DNA of 59,085 nt from Stentor coeruleus. Its lineage: Eukaryota > Ciliophora > Heterotrichea > Heterotrichida > Stentoridae. Location of the stretch: positions 1 through 59,085 of the forward strand of contig MPUH01000381.1 in NCBI GenBank assembly GCA_001970955.1. The letters are read 5' to 3'. Made by a program: the position numbers and the translations under genes. The stretch's first letter is position 1; each line of letters opens with the position of its first letter. The notes below the pieces were generated by a model. That model worked only from the letters and a program-made list of their open reading frames with translations, searched no databases and was not told the origin of the DNA. Shown here in pieces: positions 20,025 to 29,686 of this stretch.

Positions 20025-20610
20025 TTATATTATTAGCAATTTTATATGAAATGAAAAAAATTCTTTTTTTAAATTTAAGATAGGCAATAATGCTTATTAT
20101 TCGATTAGAAAAACTTTTTAAGGTATCTAAATAGAATCTTTGATTTATAGACATTTTAGTTCTTATTTGTATAAAAAAATGAAGGATTAGGGCAATTATC
20201 TGAAAAGCTTTAAGAAATATCAAATTATAAGTTACTCTATTTTCAATAATTAAATTTGATTCTGGATGTTTATGATGCTAAAATTATATTATAAAGTATA
20301 TAATTTTAGTTTTGTTCATCATATTGTTTAGGATGCACTAATTTTTTACTAAAAAGGTATTTATTATAAGTGATGATTCTATCTTAGTTAATTTAAAAGC
20401 ATATAAATATGGTAAAACAAATCTTTTATGTTCCTAATTAGTTTTTTAATAGATATAGGTTGACCTTAAAAACCCTATACCTAGTTTATATTTAAATGAT
20501 ATTTTGATGCAGTAAGCATTGAGTTTATTTGAGCTTTGGAATTGAAAATCATAGATATTATGCTATCTATTTCTAATGATTTACTATAATTAAAATAAAT
20601 GCTTATGAAT
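20025..20610. other. Spacer between RING paralogues
   Basis: Short frames only; AT-rich. No RNA gene or clear relic recognised. It contains the promoter of copy 1 and the 3' flank of copy 2. Confidence 0.45.
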
Positions 20611-22554
20611 CTAATACTTATAAATGATTTCCAAAATTGGCCCACCTTGTAAACTAATTTGATTACCTTCAAACTTAAACTCAAGATTTTCTGGTCCCTT
20701 ATAAATAGTTTTCTTAGTTATTTTCCCTGAACATAATAAATAGTCATTCTCATAAATAATAGTAATAGTATGCTGAATTGCAGCTTTTGGAGTTACAACA
20801 GGAACTAGGATATTTTTTTCATATTGAGCAATTTCCTTCTTTATAGTATATTCATCATAATTAACTCCAATAATGGATAAAAATTTGCATTCTTTTGAAT
20901 CAACCCTCCCTCCAACAATAATCCCAACAATCATTATTGGTTTGTTTGAACTCAAACTTAATTCTAACTTTTTTTCCTTAACATATTTTATATCAAAATA
21001 TCTAAAGTCTTCTTGTACTACCGGAAATATAGTTTTAAATCTTTTTATAACCCCAAGCATACATTTTAAATGTTCAAAACCAATAGTAGGGTCATTTAAT
21101 CGATATAATCTTTCAGCATTAGAAAATTTAGTTTCTTCATAAGATAATTCATGTAGATTTTCTTTTATAAGATATCTAGGATTTAGATTATAACATTTTA
21201 TTACATTCTCAATACTTTCTATTGCTAGTTTAAAAAAAGATGACCCTTGAATTGATTGTTTATTTAAGCATTCAGTACAATAAAATTTATTATTACGTGA
21301 AGAAAACTGTTCAATTAGTTTAGTTTTACAAATACAGCAAAATTCAGGAATTTCAAATTTTAGCATAGCTAATAATGACTTATTATTTATTTTTTGAATA
21401 AAAGAATTCTTTTTAGGTAAATATTGCAAGCAGTCACATTGTTCTTTAAGTTTTGCACAATAATTACATTTTATACATGAACATAAGGATTTTAGAGGTA
21501 AATTATATGTAGTAATAAACATTTTGCATAAACTGCATTTTGGATATGTTGGTATAAGACTAATTATTTCAATAAGTTCTTGCTTCAAACCACAGAAATT
21601 ACAAGTATTTTCTTCGTTAAAGCAATTTAAGCATATAAGATGATGGCATTTAAGTTTAATTGGTAATCTCCAGTTTGTACTATAAAGTTTTCTGCACTTT
21701 TGGCATCCTATTTCTGATCTGCTTTTGGAATATACATAATATTTACGCATAACTAAGCATTCAATTAATGGGTTCAAAGAAAAACTACTTTCTACTGATT
21801 GGAATTTGGCTATGCTTGAATTTAGAAGCTCTTTAAATTTAAATTTTTGAATAAACTCATAAAGCACATCATTAAGTTTATTTTTACAAAAGAAAATATA
21901 AGTCTGTGATTGAAAAACTGTAAATTCATTTCCTGAAGACCTTAGATTTTGTAAGTCATCATTTTCTCTTACACATTGTTCGCAATACAGACTAAAATCA
22001 AGTATATTCATAGCAACAGCTTCTATATTATGTTCTCTGCAAACATATGAATTTTTAATATACAAGTTCATTAATTGTATCCAATATAATTTTTCAGTTA
22101 AAATCTTTTTCTTCATCATTGCGTTTTTTACTTCAATTTGTATTTCTTTGCTAAGATATTTTTTTAGCTTATAATAGGTTATGATAAATAATTCTTCAAT
22201 AAAATTATGAGCTTTATAGTAATCATAGTTACTTTTTATAGTGCAATTTTTGCATACAGGAAGCAAAAAATCAGAATTGAAATAAAAAGTAAATTCGTCA
22301 TGTTTCCAGCATTTAAGTCTAAAAATATTCGTTTTTTCAATAATGTCTAGTGCGATTAATCTATTTTTAAACTCATGATATGGCTCTGAAGTTACCCAAT
22401 CTTTCTGAGGACAAGTGTATGTATTTTCAACTAGAAAGTTACCAGCGCAAATCTCACAGTATATATGATTGCATGGTAGTCTTAATGGTCGAAGGTTTTC
22501 TGGATCAAAAGGCAATCCGCACAGCACACAGCAATAATCTTCATAAGCATGCAT
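20611..22554 (-). CDS. Multi-zinc RING protein with PHR-like C-terminus, copy 2
   Basis: 647 residues, intact paralogue of the preceding gene. RING at 8-50 (CCVLC, LPCNHIYCEIC, CPQKDW). A B-box-like module at about 80-105 (CWKH, CKNC) and another at about 165-190 (CREH, CEQC). A second RING-like module (CQKC, LKCHHLICLNC, CNFC) and two more Cys clusters (CSLC, CIKCNYC; CCIC, CTEC) follow. The C-terminal 170 residues (PIMIVGIIVGGR, KGPENLEFKF, GPILEIIYKY) fit the edge strands of a PHR domain, as found in Highwire/MYCBP2 and BTBD proteins. Probably an E3 ligase; substrate unknown. Confidence 0.7.
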   Translation of the reverse strand: MHAYEDYCCVLCGLPFDPENLRPLRLPCNHIYCEICAGNFLVENTYTCPQKDWVTSEPYHEFKNRLIALDIIEKTNIFRLKCWKHDEFTFYFNSDFLLPVCKNCTIKSNYDYYKAHNFIEELFIITYYKLKKYLSKEIQIEVKNAMMKKKILTEKLYWIQLMNLYIKNSYVCREHNIEAVAMNILDFSLYCEQCVRENDDLQNLRSSGNEFTVFQSQTYIFFCKNKLNDVLYEFIQKFKFKELLNSSIAKFQSVESSFSLNPLIECLVMRKYYVYSKSRSEIGCQKCRKLYSTNWRLPIKLKCHHLICLNCFNEENTCNFCGLKQELIEIISLIPTYPKCSLCKMFITTYNLPLKSLCSCIKCNYCAKLKEQCDCLQYLPKKNSFIQKINNKSLLAMLKFEIPEFCCICKTKLIEQFSSRNNKFYCTECLNKQSIQGSSFFKLAIESIENVIKCYNLNPRYLIKENLHELSYEETKFSNAERLYRLNDPTIGFEHLKCMLGVIKRFKTIFPVVQEDFRYFDIKYVKEKKLELSLSSNKPIMIVGIIVGGRVDSKECKFLSIIGVNYDEYTIKKEIAQYEKNILVPVVTPKAAIQHTITIIYENDYLLCSGKITKKTIYKGPENLEFKFEGNQISLQGGPILEIIYKY

Positions 22555-22909
22555 TTATCTATAATTTATATTCAAACATTTTAAACCTATTTTCCAACAC
22601 ATCTTGCCTAAACTTCACAGCTAACTTTAAAAAAAATTACAAAAACTATCAGCCCGCCTCATAAAAAAATTCCTAAAATAAATCCCTAAACTCCAAGCAA
22701 TCAGTATATAATCATCAATAAACCCTATTCACCTTATCTACATCAAAAAACCTATTCACTTCAACTACAACAATAAACATACAAAATCTTCTTCAAAAAT
22801 CCTTTTCAAAACAAACTTCCATTATCCTCTAAACCCATCTCATCCTATATTAAAATCTTAAAAATAATCCAAATCTAAAACCAATAACGAAAAAGCATAA
22901 TTTATTTAA
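22555..22909. other. Intergenic, C-rich
   Basis: No gene seen. A/T/C-rich with very little G on the + strand, especially 22660-22870. Confidence 0.6.
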
Positions 22910-23431
22910 TTAATACAAGCTCTTTTTCGATTTTTTCTTAGTTTTTTCTATCTTAAGATCTGGTACTGCGAAAATCTTAAGGTTTATAGGTAAAGGAAAA
23001 TCTTCGATATTACTAGAAATGCTTTCATGATTAGGTTTTTCTGGTTTCTCTTGAAATTGTTTTTTAGGTCCTATTATTCTAGGTAAATCTTGTGCTTGTA
23101 AACTATCAGCAGTACTAGATGACTTTTGTGAAATTTTACCTTCAACTACCATTCTTAAAAGAGTCTTACTATCTAATGCAAGACTTTCAAGTGATGTGCT
23201 GTTAGTTAAAGGATGTTCAGAAATTCTTAGTTCACAATTTTTTGTAGGAAGTAAAGACTTAACTTCACCAATTGTCATCCCCGGTGTTGTATTAAAAGTA
23301 TATATTGAATGTGAATTCTCACAGTATATTGATATTGCCCCTTTACGGATTCTACGTCCTGATGTACCTGGTGTTGGTCTGATTCTTTGCGATTGTGAAT
23401 GCACGGGCTGGTTTGATTCATTTTGTCCCAT
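22910..23431 (-). CDS. Ubiquitin-like domain protein, probable N-myristoylation
   Basis: 173 residues. It starts MGQNESNQ, with Gly2 and Ser6 as in N-myristoylation signals. Residues about 32-98 have a beta-grasp, ubiquitin-like pattern: AISIYCENSHSIYTFNTTPG, then TIGEVKSLL, LRISEHPL, and SLESLALDSKTLLRMVVEG. The C-terminal part is Lys-rich and probably disordered. No di-Gly end is present, so it is not a conjugated modifier but perhaps a membrane-attached adaptor. Not identified further. Confidence 0.55.
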   Translation of the reverse strand: MGQNESNQPVHSQSQRIRPTPGTSGRRIRKGAISIYCENSHSIYTFNTTPGMTIGEVKSLLPTKNCELRISEHPLTNSTSLESLALDSKTLLRMVVEGKISQKSSSTADSLQAQDLPRIIGPKKQFQEKPEKPNHESISSNIEDFPLPINLKIFAVPDLKIEKTKKKSKKSLY

Positions 23432-23961
23432 TTTTATTTGAATTAGTTTTATTAAAAGTGATTTAGGATTCGATGGGATTATGATTATAGGAATTACTTT
23501 GATGTAAGTTGTGTGAAATTAAATTTGATATGGATTTTGCTAATTTAGAATCCTATAAAATGCTTAATGATAATTAAGCTAATATGTTTGCATCTAAAAA
23601 AATCAACATAGCTAAAAGTATAAACTATAAATTATTATTAGTTAAAACTTTATCACTCACCAAATACAAGCTCTACAAACAGACATGGGCCATCTTAATT
23701 TATCAACTTGATTGGTTTATACCTATAACACTTAGATCTAGCCTCTGCAAAATAGGTAAAGGTTACCCTTAGACTTTCTGATCATAGGTCATACCTCAGG
23801 TAAAAAAGTGATCCTATCATCTGCAAAAGCCTTCAGCGTATCTTTACTATTTTTAATAAAAAATACATTAATATAAAATATTTTACAATAAACTTAGCAC
23901 GCATTTATTTAAATAAAAGTAATTATCATTATAAAAAATTATATATAAACTATCTAAATTA
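23432..23961. other. Intergenic region with an unexplained island at about 23580-23870
   Basis: After a G-rich left edge, 23580-23870 is compositionally balanced. A plus-strand frame of 62 codons (23584-23772) has an ATG but no homology I know. The minus strand shows a broken coding-like stretch (SKDTLKAFADDRITFLPEV near 23830-23880, then stops). Possibly a relic; nothing firm. Confidence 0.3.
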
Positions 23962-24654
23962 TTAAAATGAGCTACTTAAATTTCTTTTTTCTTTTCGAGC
24001 AATTTTAGGGATCTTATCATAGTTGTCCCTAATTATAGCACCATCATCGCAATTTTCTTTAGCATTCAAAGTTTGACCATCATTTTCATTAGCCTTAGCA
24101 TTCTCATTCATATAATCTTGGCTCATCTCCTTTTTAGTTTCGCCAGCTTCTTGCTTCTTTGAACAATTTATTCCTTTTTTTATATAGTGATAAACAATGC
24201 GAACCCATATAATAATTCCAAAAACAGCAATTATATTGAAAAGAATCACTCCAATTATAGTTGAAACATAAGGAACATATCTTGACTTACTATTTCCGTA
24301 TGATTTAAAACTACATTCAGAACCGAATAGAGAAAAAGTATAATCGCCTACTAGTATTAAGAATATATTGAACAGAACAAAAACACCAGCAATTACAGTA
24401 TATAATATTGTCAATGATTTGCTTTTTACTGAACAGTGAAGAGATAAAGCATAAAACAGTGCGAAGAATGAAAGACTGAAACCAGCTACAAAAAGCCAAG
24501 CTCTGAATTTTGATTACGGTATATAGACTCCACATTCCTTTAATGAATACCCTAAAATCCCGAATAAGAAGCACTGAATATAAATTACGAGGAAAGCTAT
24601 TGATAAATTCAATATTGTGGATGTCCAAACAAAATTAAAGTCGCATCGAACCAT
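23962..24654 (-). CDS. Four-TM membrane protein, one intron
   Basis: Exons 24518-24654 and 23962-24502 give 225 residues. The first TM is at about 12-34 (ILNLSIAFLVIYIQCFLFGI). After the splice come AWLFVAGFSLSFFALFYAL (TM2), LYTVIAGVFVLFNIFLILVG (TM3) and, after a loop with Cys, TIIGVILFNIIAVFGIIIWV (TM4). The cytoplasmic tail is hydrophilic with KKQEAGETKKE. The topology is tetraspanin- or MARVEL-like, but the diagnostic CCG motif is absent. Function is unknown. Confidence 0.7.
24503..24517 (-). other. 15-nt intron in four-TM gene
   Basis: Minus strand GTAATCAAAATTCAG, A at position 10. It joins two frames that are otherwise separated by a stop, and restores a regular TM segment. Confidence 0.9.
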
Positions 24655-25113
24655 TTTATTATATCTGATAAAAAATATTTTAATGCAAAAGTAATAATTA
24701 TTAGAAACTACTTATAAAATTCTTGTTTTTGTAATGATATAGCTCTCCAAGACAAGCAAAAATTCAAGTGTTTAAATGTAAATATCACATGTAAATTATT
24801 TTTCAACAGTTTTATCTATACCATAATTGCATTCATGAATTTTATAATAATCCTTTAGAGTTCTTAATATTAAATTAAAATTATATCCTTGCATATTAGA
24901 ATATATTTGAAAATATAATTTAATTATAGATAAATCTGAAAGTAATATATATACAACTTTTTTAACTAGTATTATTAAACAAAAAAATATTATATATAGA
25001 TTTTACTATCTTACACCATCCCCATATAAAAATGCCATAATATTTTAGAAATTTTATTATATCTTCCACTCTATTCTTACTAAAATAACATGTCGCTTTC
25101 TAAACCTATATAA
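24655..25113. other. Intergenic, no gene seen
   Basis: Very AT-rich spacer, upstream of both the four-TM gene and the FAN fragment. No recognisable motif. Confidence 0.5.
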
Positions 25114-25419
25114 ATGCATTCTCTAGAGAAAAAGAAAAAGAGATTTTCTCTTTTGTTTTTAGAAGACGGAAAAATCTACACAAGAGACAGTTTGGGTTTC
25201 AGACATCATCAAGACTCCTACCCAGAAAAAAGGCAAGAAAAAGGGTGTATCCACATTTGTTCAAGGTCAATAATATTTGAGCCAGCCGATGTTGAGACCC
25301 CATTAGTTAGATACGCATATAGAGATATGGTCCGAAGTAATAAAAAAAACGTATCATTTTTCCAATATATAAAATTTATACACACTAAAAATATTCTAGA
25401 TTTTTTATACTCTTTATAA
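25114..25419 (+). CDS. FAN/NSMAF-like N-terminal domain, solo or truncated
   Basis: 101 residues. It matches the very N-terminus of FAN (NSMAF, a BEACH-WD40 protein): KKKRFSLLFLEDGKIYTRDS, then GCIHICSRSIIFEPADVETP and VRYAYRDMVRS. In FAN this PH/GRAM-like part precedes the BEACH domain. Here the frame ends 25 residues later, in non-matching sequence, and no BEACH or WD40 coding follows in the next 800 bp. I found no plausible 15-nt intron that extends it. Either a small solo-domain gene or a truncated pseudogene. Confidence 0.6.
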   Translation: MHSLEKKKKRFSLLFLEDGKIYTRDSLGFRHHQDSYPEKRQEKGCIHICSRSIIFEPADVETPLVRYAYRDMVRSNKKNVSFFQYIKFIHTKNILDFLYSL

Positions 25420-26214
25420 AAATTTAAAACTTTTTTCTTAGATATAATAATTTTTGTTCCTCTACATATTATCTTAAATAATTTATATCTCACCCTAATA
25501 GTAATTCCCCTAGATTTCATAACAAATTTACACTGTCATATAATTTTTGGCATTTTTTTATTTAGTTTATTTAAGATTTCCCTCTCCCAACTCTTAACAA
25601 TATACATAAATTGTCCATAACTTTCCTATTTTTAAACTTATTCTAATCTCTTTTGCTTCTACTCCCCATTATTACCTTTAATCATTATCCTAACCCTAAT
25701 AGCAAAATCTATCTTCCCAAAGCATCATCTACTTTTTATTAAATCATAAGCCTTTATTTCAACCAAAAATTCCAGTTACTAAGTAGCGCCATCNTTTTTA
25801 TTAAATCATAAGCCTTTATTTCAACCAAAAATTCCAGTTACTAAGTAGCGCCATCATAATTTTCACGCAAAAATCCTATATTTTACCTCTAAAACACAAC
25901 TTCCAAACACCCTAAAAGCCTATATTTCCCTATTCCTCAACAAAAAATCTAAAACAAACTCTTCTTAACCCATATCATCTAACATGAAAAACCCTACAAA
26001 AAAACCCCAAAAATCTTGAAACCACAAAACCCATTGTCACATAATCCTTCATCCTATCCTCAAAATTTTCTTCCATTACATTCAACTCATAAAAAATACA
26101 AAAAAAATCACCCAGCCTAAACCTTAGGTATTAGGCAAATTTTCTTAAAAACTTTGACAAAAAAATAAACCTCAGAAGATAATTAAAAGTTTTATCTAAA
26201 TATTTTATAAATGT
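25420..26214. other. Intergenic, C-rich, with duplication
   Basis: No gene seen. A/T/C-rich with little G over 25530-26140. Contains a 61-nt duplication around N 25794. Confidence 0.55.
25733..25855. repeat. 61-nt direct duplication around single N (25794)
   Basis: Copies 25733-25793 and 25795-25855 are identical. Probable contig-join artefact. Confidence 0.85.
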
Positions 26215-26688
26215 CTATGGATTTTTTACATAAATGACTCTTTTGCAGTTGGGACATATATGATATGCATCCATACAAGGGTCACAAATTAACGGATATA
26301 TACAAAAAGGAAAGCAAAAGCAGCATAATATCAAACATAATATCCATGCTGTAGTCCCTGCTCTTTTTTCAACACGAGTAATTATAGGTAGCCTACAATG
26401 CGGACATATAACTTCACTAGGCAATGCACTTTGAATAACAATAACAGGGTTTTTAACAACAGACACAGGTTTTGCAGGTGCTGGGCTATACATTGGTGGA
26501 GGTTCATATCTTGGAATATATTGAGGAGGATATTGAGGTGGATATTGTGGTGGATATTGCTGTGGAGGAGGTGGATACTGAGGTCTATGAATATTTACAT
26601 ATGGGAGATTTGGATATTGATGTAAAGGAAGTCCTGAGCTACACTTCTGAGTAGGATTTATTAGTGTCTTCTCGTTTGTTGAATCCAT
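26215..26688 (-). CDS. LITAF-domain protein
   Basis: 157 residues. A Pro/Tyr-rich N-terminus with PPQYPPQY repeats (about 37-65) is followed by a LITAF domain. The first zinc half-site is C95-x2-C98, then a membrane-inserted hydrophobic segment rich in Cys (113-135), then H143-x-C145-P-x-C148. LITAF proteins sit on the cytoplasmic face of endosomes and lysosomes and affect trafficking. Spacing and the HICPNC half are canonical. A second LITAF-like gene lies at 41793-42521. Confidence 0.92.
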   Translation of the reverse strand: MDSTNEKTLINPTQKCSSGLPLHQYPNLPYVNIHRPQYPPPPQQYPPQYPPQYPPQYIPRYEPPPMYSPAPAKPVSVVKNPVIVIQSALPSEVICPHCRLPIITRVEKRAGTTAWILCLILCCFCFPFCIYPLICDPCMDAYHICPNCKRVIYVKNP

Positions 26689-26738
26689 TTATAAACTTTT
26701 ATACTTTAGCTTTTCCAATAAAAGTGAAAATATAATTA

Positions 26739-28601
26739 TTACTTTTTATTTGATTGCAACACTGACCATCCATCAATTCTTTGTGCAACTTCAGCTTTGA
26801 GTTTCCCAAACATTTTTTCTGATGATATAGATTTTGGAGCTCGTCGCACAGGTTTTATTGGTGGAGGGGGAAGACGCTTTTTTATGAGGTCATCCCAGTT
26901 TAGTCCAGAAAAAAAAGGATGCATTTTGACATCCTCTGCATCATCTTTAGAAGCCCCAAGACGTTTGAGGGGTTCTCTGACCATAAGTTCCTTAATGAAA
27001 TTTTGGCAGTCATTTGACAAAAACTGTGGAACCTTAAGATCAGCTTTTTGTATATTGCTAAACATTTGGTCTCTATTAGGTGAATAAAACGGTGGTGTTC
27101 CAACAACCATTTCATAAGACAAAACACCAAGTAAATACCAGTCTACTGACCTTGTATGTCCTGATCTTTTAAGCATTTCAGGGGCTAAATAAGCAATTGA
27201 CCCACAAAAAGATCTTGAAAGTTGTTCATCAGTAGTCCCTTCTTTAGAAAGCCCGAAATCTGTAAGTCTCGCATTACCATCAGCATCAAGTACTACATTT
27301 TCCGGCTTTAAGTCTCTGAAAAGTATCGCATTTTTATGTAGTTCCCCTAAAGCTAAAGTTATCTGTGCAGCATAAAACCTTGCTTTATCTTCAGTAAACT
27401 TTTTTTCTCTAGCCAAATGTGTCCCAAGATCACCATTTGGACAATAATCCATAACCATAACCAATTTTTCTGGTGTTTGAAAAGCATAATTCAATTTTAC
27501 TATAAACGGATGAGAAATATGTAACAATATATTCCTTTCAGTAAATGCATACTTTACTAAATTATTCCCAATAACTTTTTCTTTTCTTAATACTTTAAGA
27601 GCATATTGTTGATTATTGTCAATTTTTTCAACTAAATAAACTTCTCCAAAACTTCCTTTACCTAATTGTGTGATTCCTCTAAAATCTTTTGGGCCAACTT
27701 TACTTGGTGGTAAAATGAATTTTTCATTGAGTTTTTTTGTTTTAGGTTTCGCTTGGAATTTCGGTCTTTCGTTAAAAGCTTTAGCATCGTTTATGTTATT
27801 TTTTTTTAATGTTTTGGCAATGATTTTGTTTATGTAATCTTCACGGCTATTGTGCAATAAAGTATTTCCTAGGACTACTCTTGAATAACCTGTTTCAGGG
27901 AGTTTTACGGATAAGAATTTGGAATAATCAAGGAAAGTCTGATAAGTTTCGTAGTTTAAACTTAGGCAAATAGGGGTACGGCCTAAGCTATTGGTTTCTA
28001 AAACTGGTTTTTGTTGTAGGAGCCAATCTACTATTTGGGAATAACCTTGCATAGATGCATAATGGAGTGCAGTGTTATTTTCATTATCTTTTAAGTTTAT
28101 ATCAGCCCCATTTTCTACAAGAAGCTTAACTATATGCAAGTGGTTGTGCAAAGTAGCAAGGTGTAAAGGTGTTCTCTGTATAGATGTACGAGAATTCACA
28201 TCAGCTCCATTAGGTGCTTGAATTAATGCTAAACATATCATCTTATATCCATAAACACTAGCCATATGCAAAGCAGTCCAATCGTTAAGTCCTTTAGCAT
28301 TAGGGTCAGCAGCAAAATTGGAGTAAATTTCAGGGTCAAGCATTTTTTTCACAAAATTTAAGTCATTTTGCTCTACATATTCCCACAATGTTAAATTCAT
28401 CTTTCTTCTAAGATTCCTGTATTCATCTGTCTTTAAAAAATTATCCAAAGTAGATCCTGGTGAAGGTTTTGTTTTAATCGGATCTTCAGCAAGCGGCATT
28501 TCAGGTCTTACTTCATTTTCTTCATTAGAATCTTCTTCATTATCTATAGAATTTGATGATGATGTTTTGTTTTGTTTAAAGCTGGAAATTGGTTCAACCA
28601 T
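26739..28601 (-). CDS. Ankyrin-repeat AGC protein kinase
   Basis: 620 residues. An acidic N-terminus is followed by four or five ankyrin repeats (about 75-215; DWTALHMASVYG, RTPLHLATLHNHLHIVKLL, NTALHYASMQGYSQIVDWLL). The kinase domain spans about 312-570: GKGSFGEVYLVE, YALKVLRKEKV, FRDLKPENVVLD, LTDFGLSKEG, and SFCGSIAYLAPEML. The C-terminal HPFFSGLNWDDLIKKRLPPP is the AGC tail entry as in PKA/S6K/AKT. All catalytic residues are present, so an active Ser/Thr kinase is expected. The ankyrin-AGC fusion is not the usual animal or yeast layout. Confidence 0.92.
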   Translation of the reverse strand: MVEPISSFKQNKTSSSNSIDNEEDSNEENEVRPEMPLAEDPIKTKPSPGSTLDNFLKTDEYRNLRRKMNLTLWEYVEQNDLNFVKKMLDPEIYSNFAADPNAKGLNDWTALHMASVYGYKMICLALIQAPNGADVNSRTSIQRTPLHLATLHNHLHIVKLLVENGADINLKDNENNTALHYASMQGYSQIVDWLLQQKPVLETNSLGRTPICLSLNYETYQTFLDYSKFLSVKLPETGYSRVVLGNTLLHNSREDYINKIIAKTLKKNNINDAKAFNERPKFQAKPKTKKLNEKFILPPSKVGPKDFRGITQLGKGSFGEVYLVEKIDNNQQYALKVLRKEKVIGNNLVKYAFTERNILLHISHPFIVKLNYAFQTPEKLVMVMDYCPNGDLGTHLAREKKFTEDKARFYAAQITLALGELHKNAILFRDLKPENVVLDADGNARLTDFGLSKEGTTDEQLSRSFCGSIAYLAPEMLKRSGHTRSVDWYLLGVLSYEMVVGTPPFYSPNRDQMFSNIQKADLKVPQFLSNDCQNFIKELMVREPLKRLGASKDDAEDVKMHPFFSGLNWDDLIKKRLPPPPIKPVRRAPKSISSEKMFGKLKAEVAQRIDGWSVLQSNKK

Positions 28602-29686
28602 TTATACTACTAAAGATTCATATGAAATTTTGATTTAAAGACTAAAAGAAATTTCCTATGTAGAGAAAAATTAGATATACTTTTTATAAGATTTTTAAGA
28701 AAAAAAAATATATTCTGATTGTTTATGTTTTTTTAATATGGGTTTATGATATTTGTATAGGATAATATAAAGATTTTTAGTAGATTTTTAAGTTATGATT
28801 TTGGGATAATTTTAGGTTTGGTTATAGGCTTTTTTTATAGGAATTATGTGTAAATTTTAGGATGGTTTTGGAATTAGTTTGGATATTTGTTGGTAGGATA
28901 TTTTTTTATAGAGGTGTATGTTTTGATTGTACTTTTGTGTGTTTTTTTTTATTTTTATGGGATTTGAATTAGATGATATGGAGGTACTAGAGGATATGAT
29001 GTTTTTTGTAAAAGGGTCTTAGGAGTTTTTTTTGTGATTTTCTATATTTTTTTCAATAGGAAAATAGAACTTTTTTATTCAAATTCTTATACAATAGAGT
29101 ATTTAATATACATTTGCATTTATAATAGATATATAGCCTAAGGAATAATACTCGAATTATTAAATAATTATTATTATTAAGAATAAAAACTTCACTATTA
29201 CAATTTCTTAGATTCATCACAATACATTTACATCCTTCAATATAAAGATCATTTCCTATTTTTCATCCCACAATTTTCTATACAAAATTTTCTATATATA
29301 CATTCCTAATAGCAATAATACATACAATATTTTCCTAATAAAAAATAATTTCCCATCTTCCAAACCATAAAGTAACAAAAACTTTTTTTTTCACCAACTA
29401 TCCTCTACTAACTTCATCCCTAACTTCATTTCTATCATAATTCCCTACATCATCAAAAAATTTTTCATCCCAATTTTCAATTACTATACAAAACCTAAGG
29501 TAAAAACCATTTTATTATCCATACAAATATCATCACACAAAACCAAACTCATAAAAAAACTCATAAAATAATTAAAACCCTATCTTTAATTCATTATTTT
29601 TCCCTTCTAATCATCTTCCATACCCACAAATATTAGAAATTAATCTTGGCATACAAATAAAATTTAAAAAATAACAGCTATAATAA
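28602..29686. other. Long divergent intergenic region with sharp skew switch
   Basis: No gene seen over 1.1 kb. 28640-29060 is T/G-rich with very few C; 29190-29686 is A/C/T-rich with very few G. It holds the upstream regions of two divergent kinase genes. Confidence 0.65.

Noticed and set aside
23584..23772. 62-codon plus-strand frame with ATG
   Set aside because: No recognisable domain and no supporting intron or context; kept only as part of the unexplained island.
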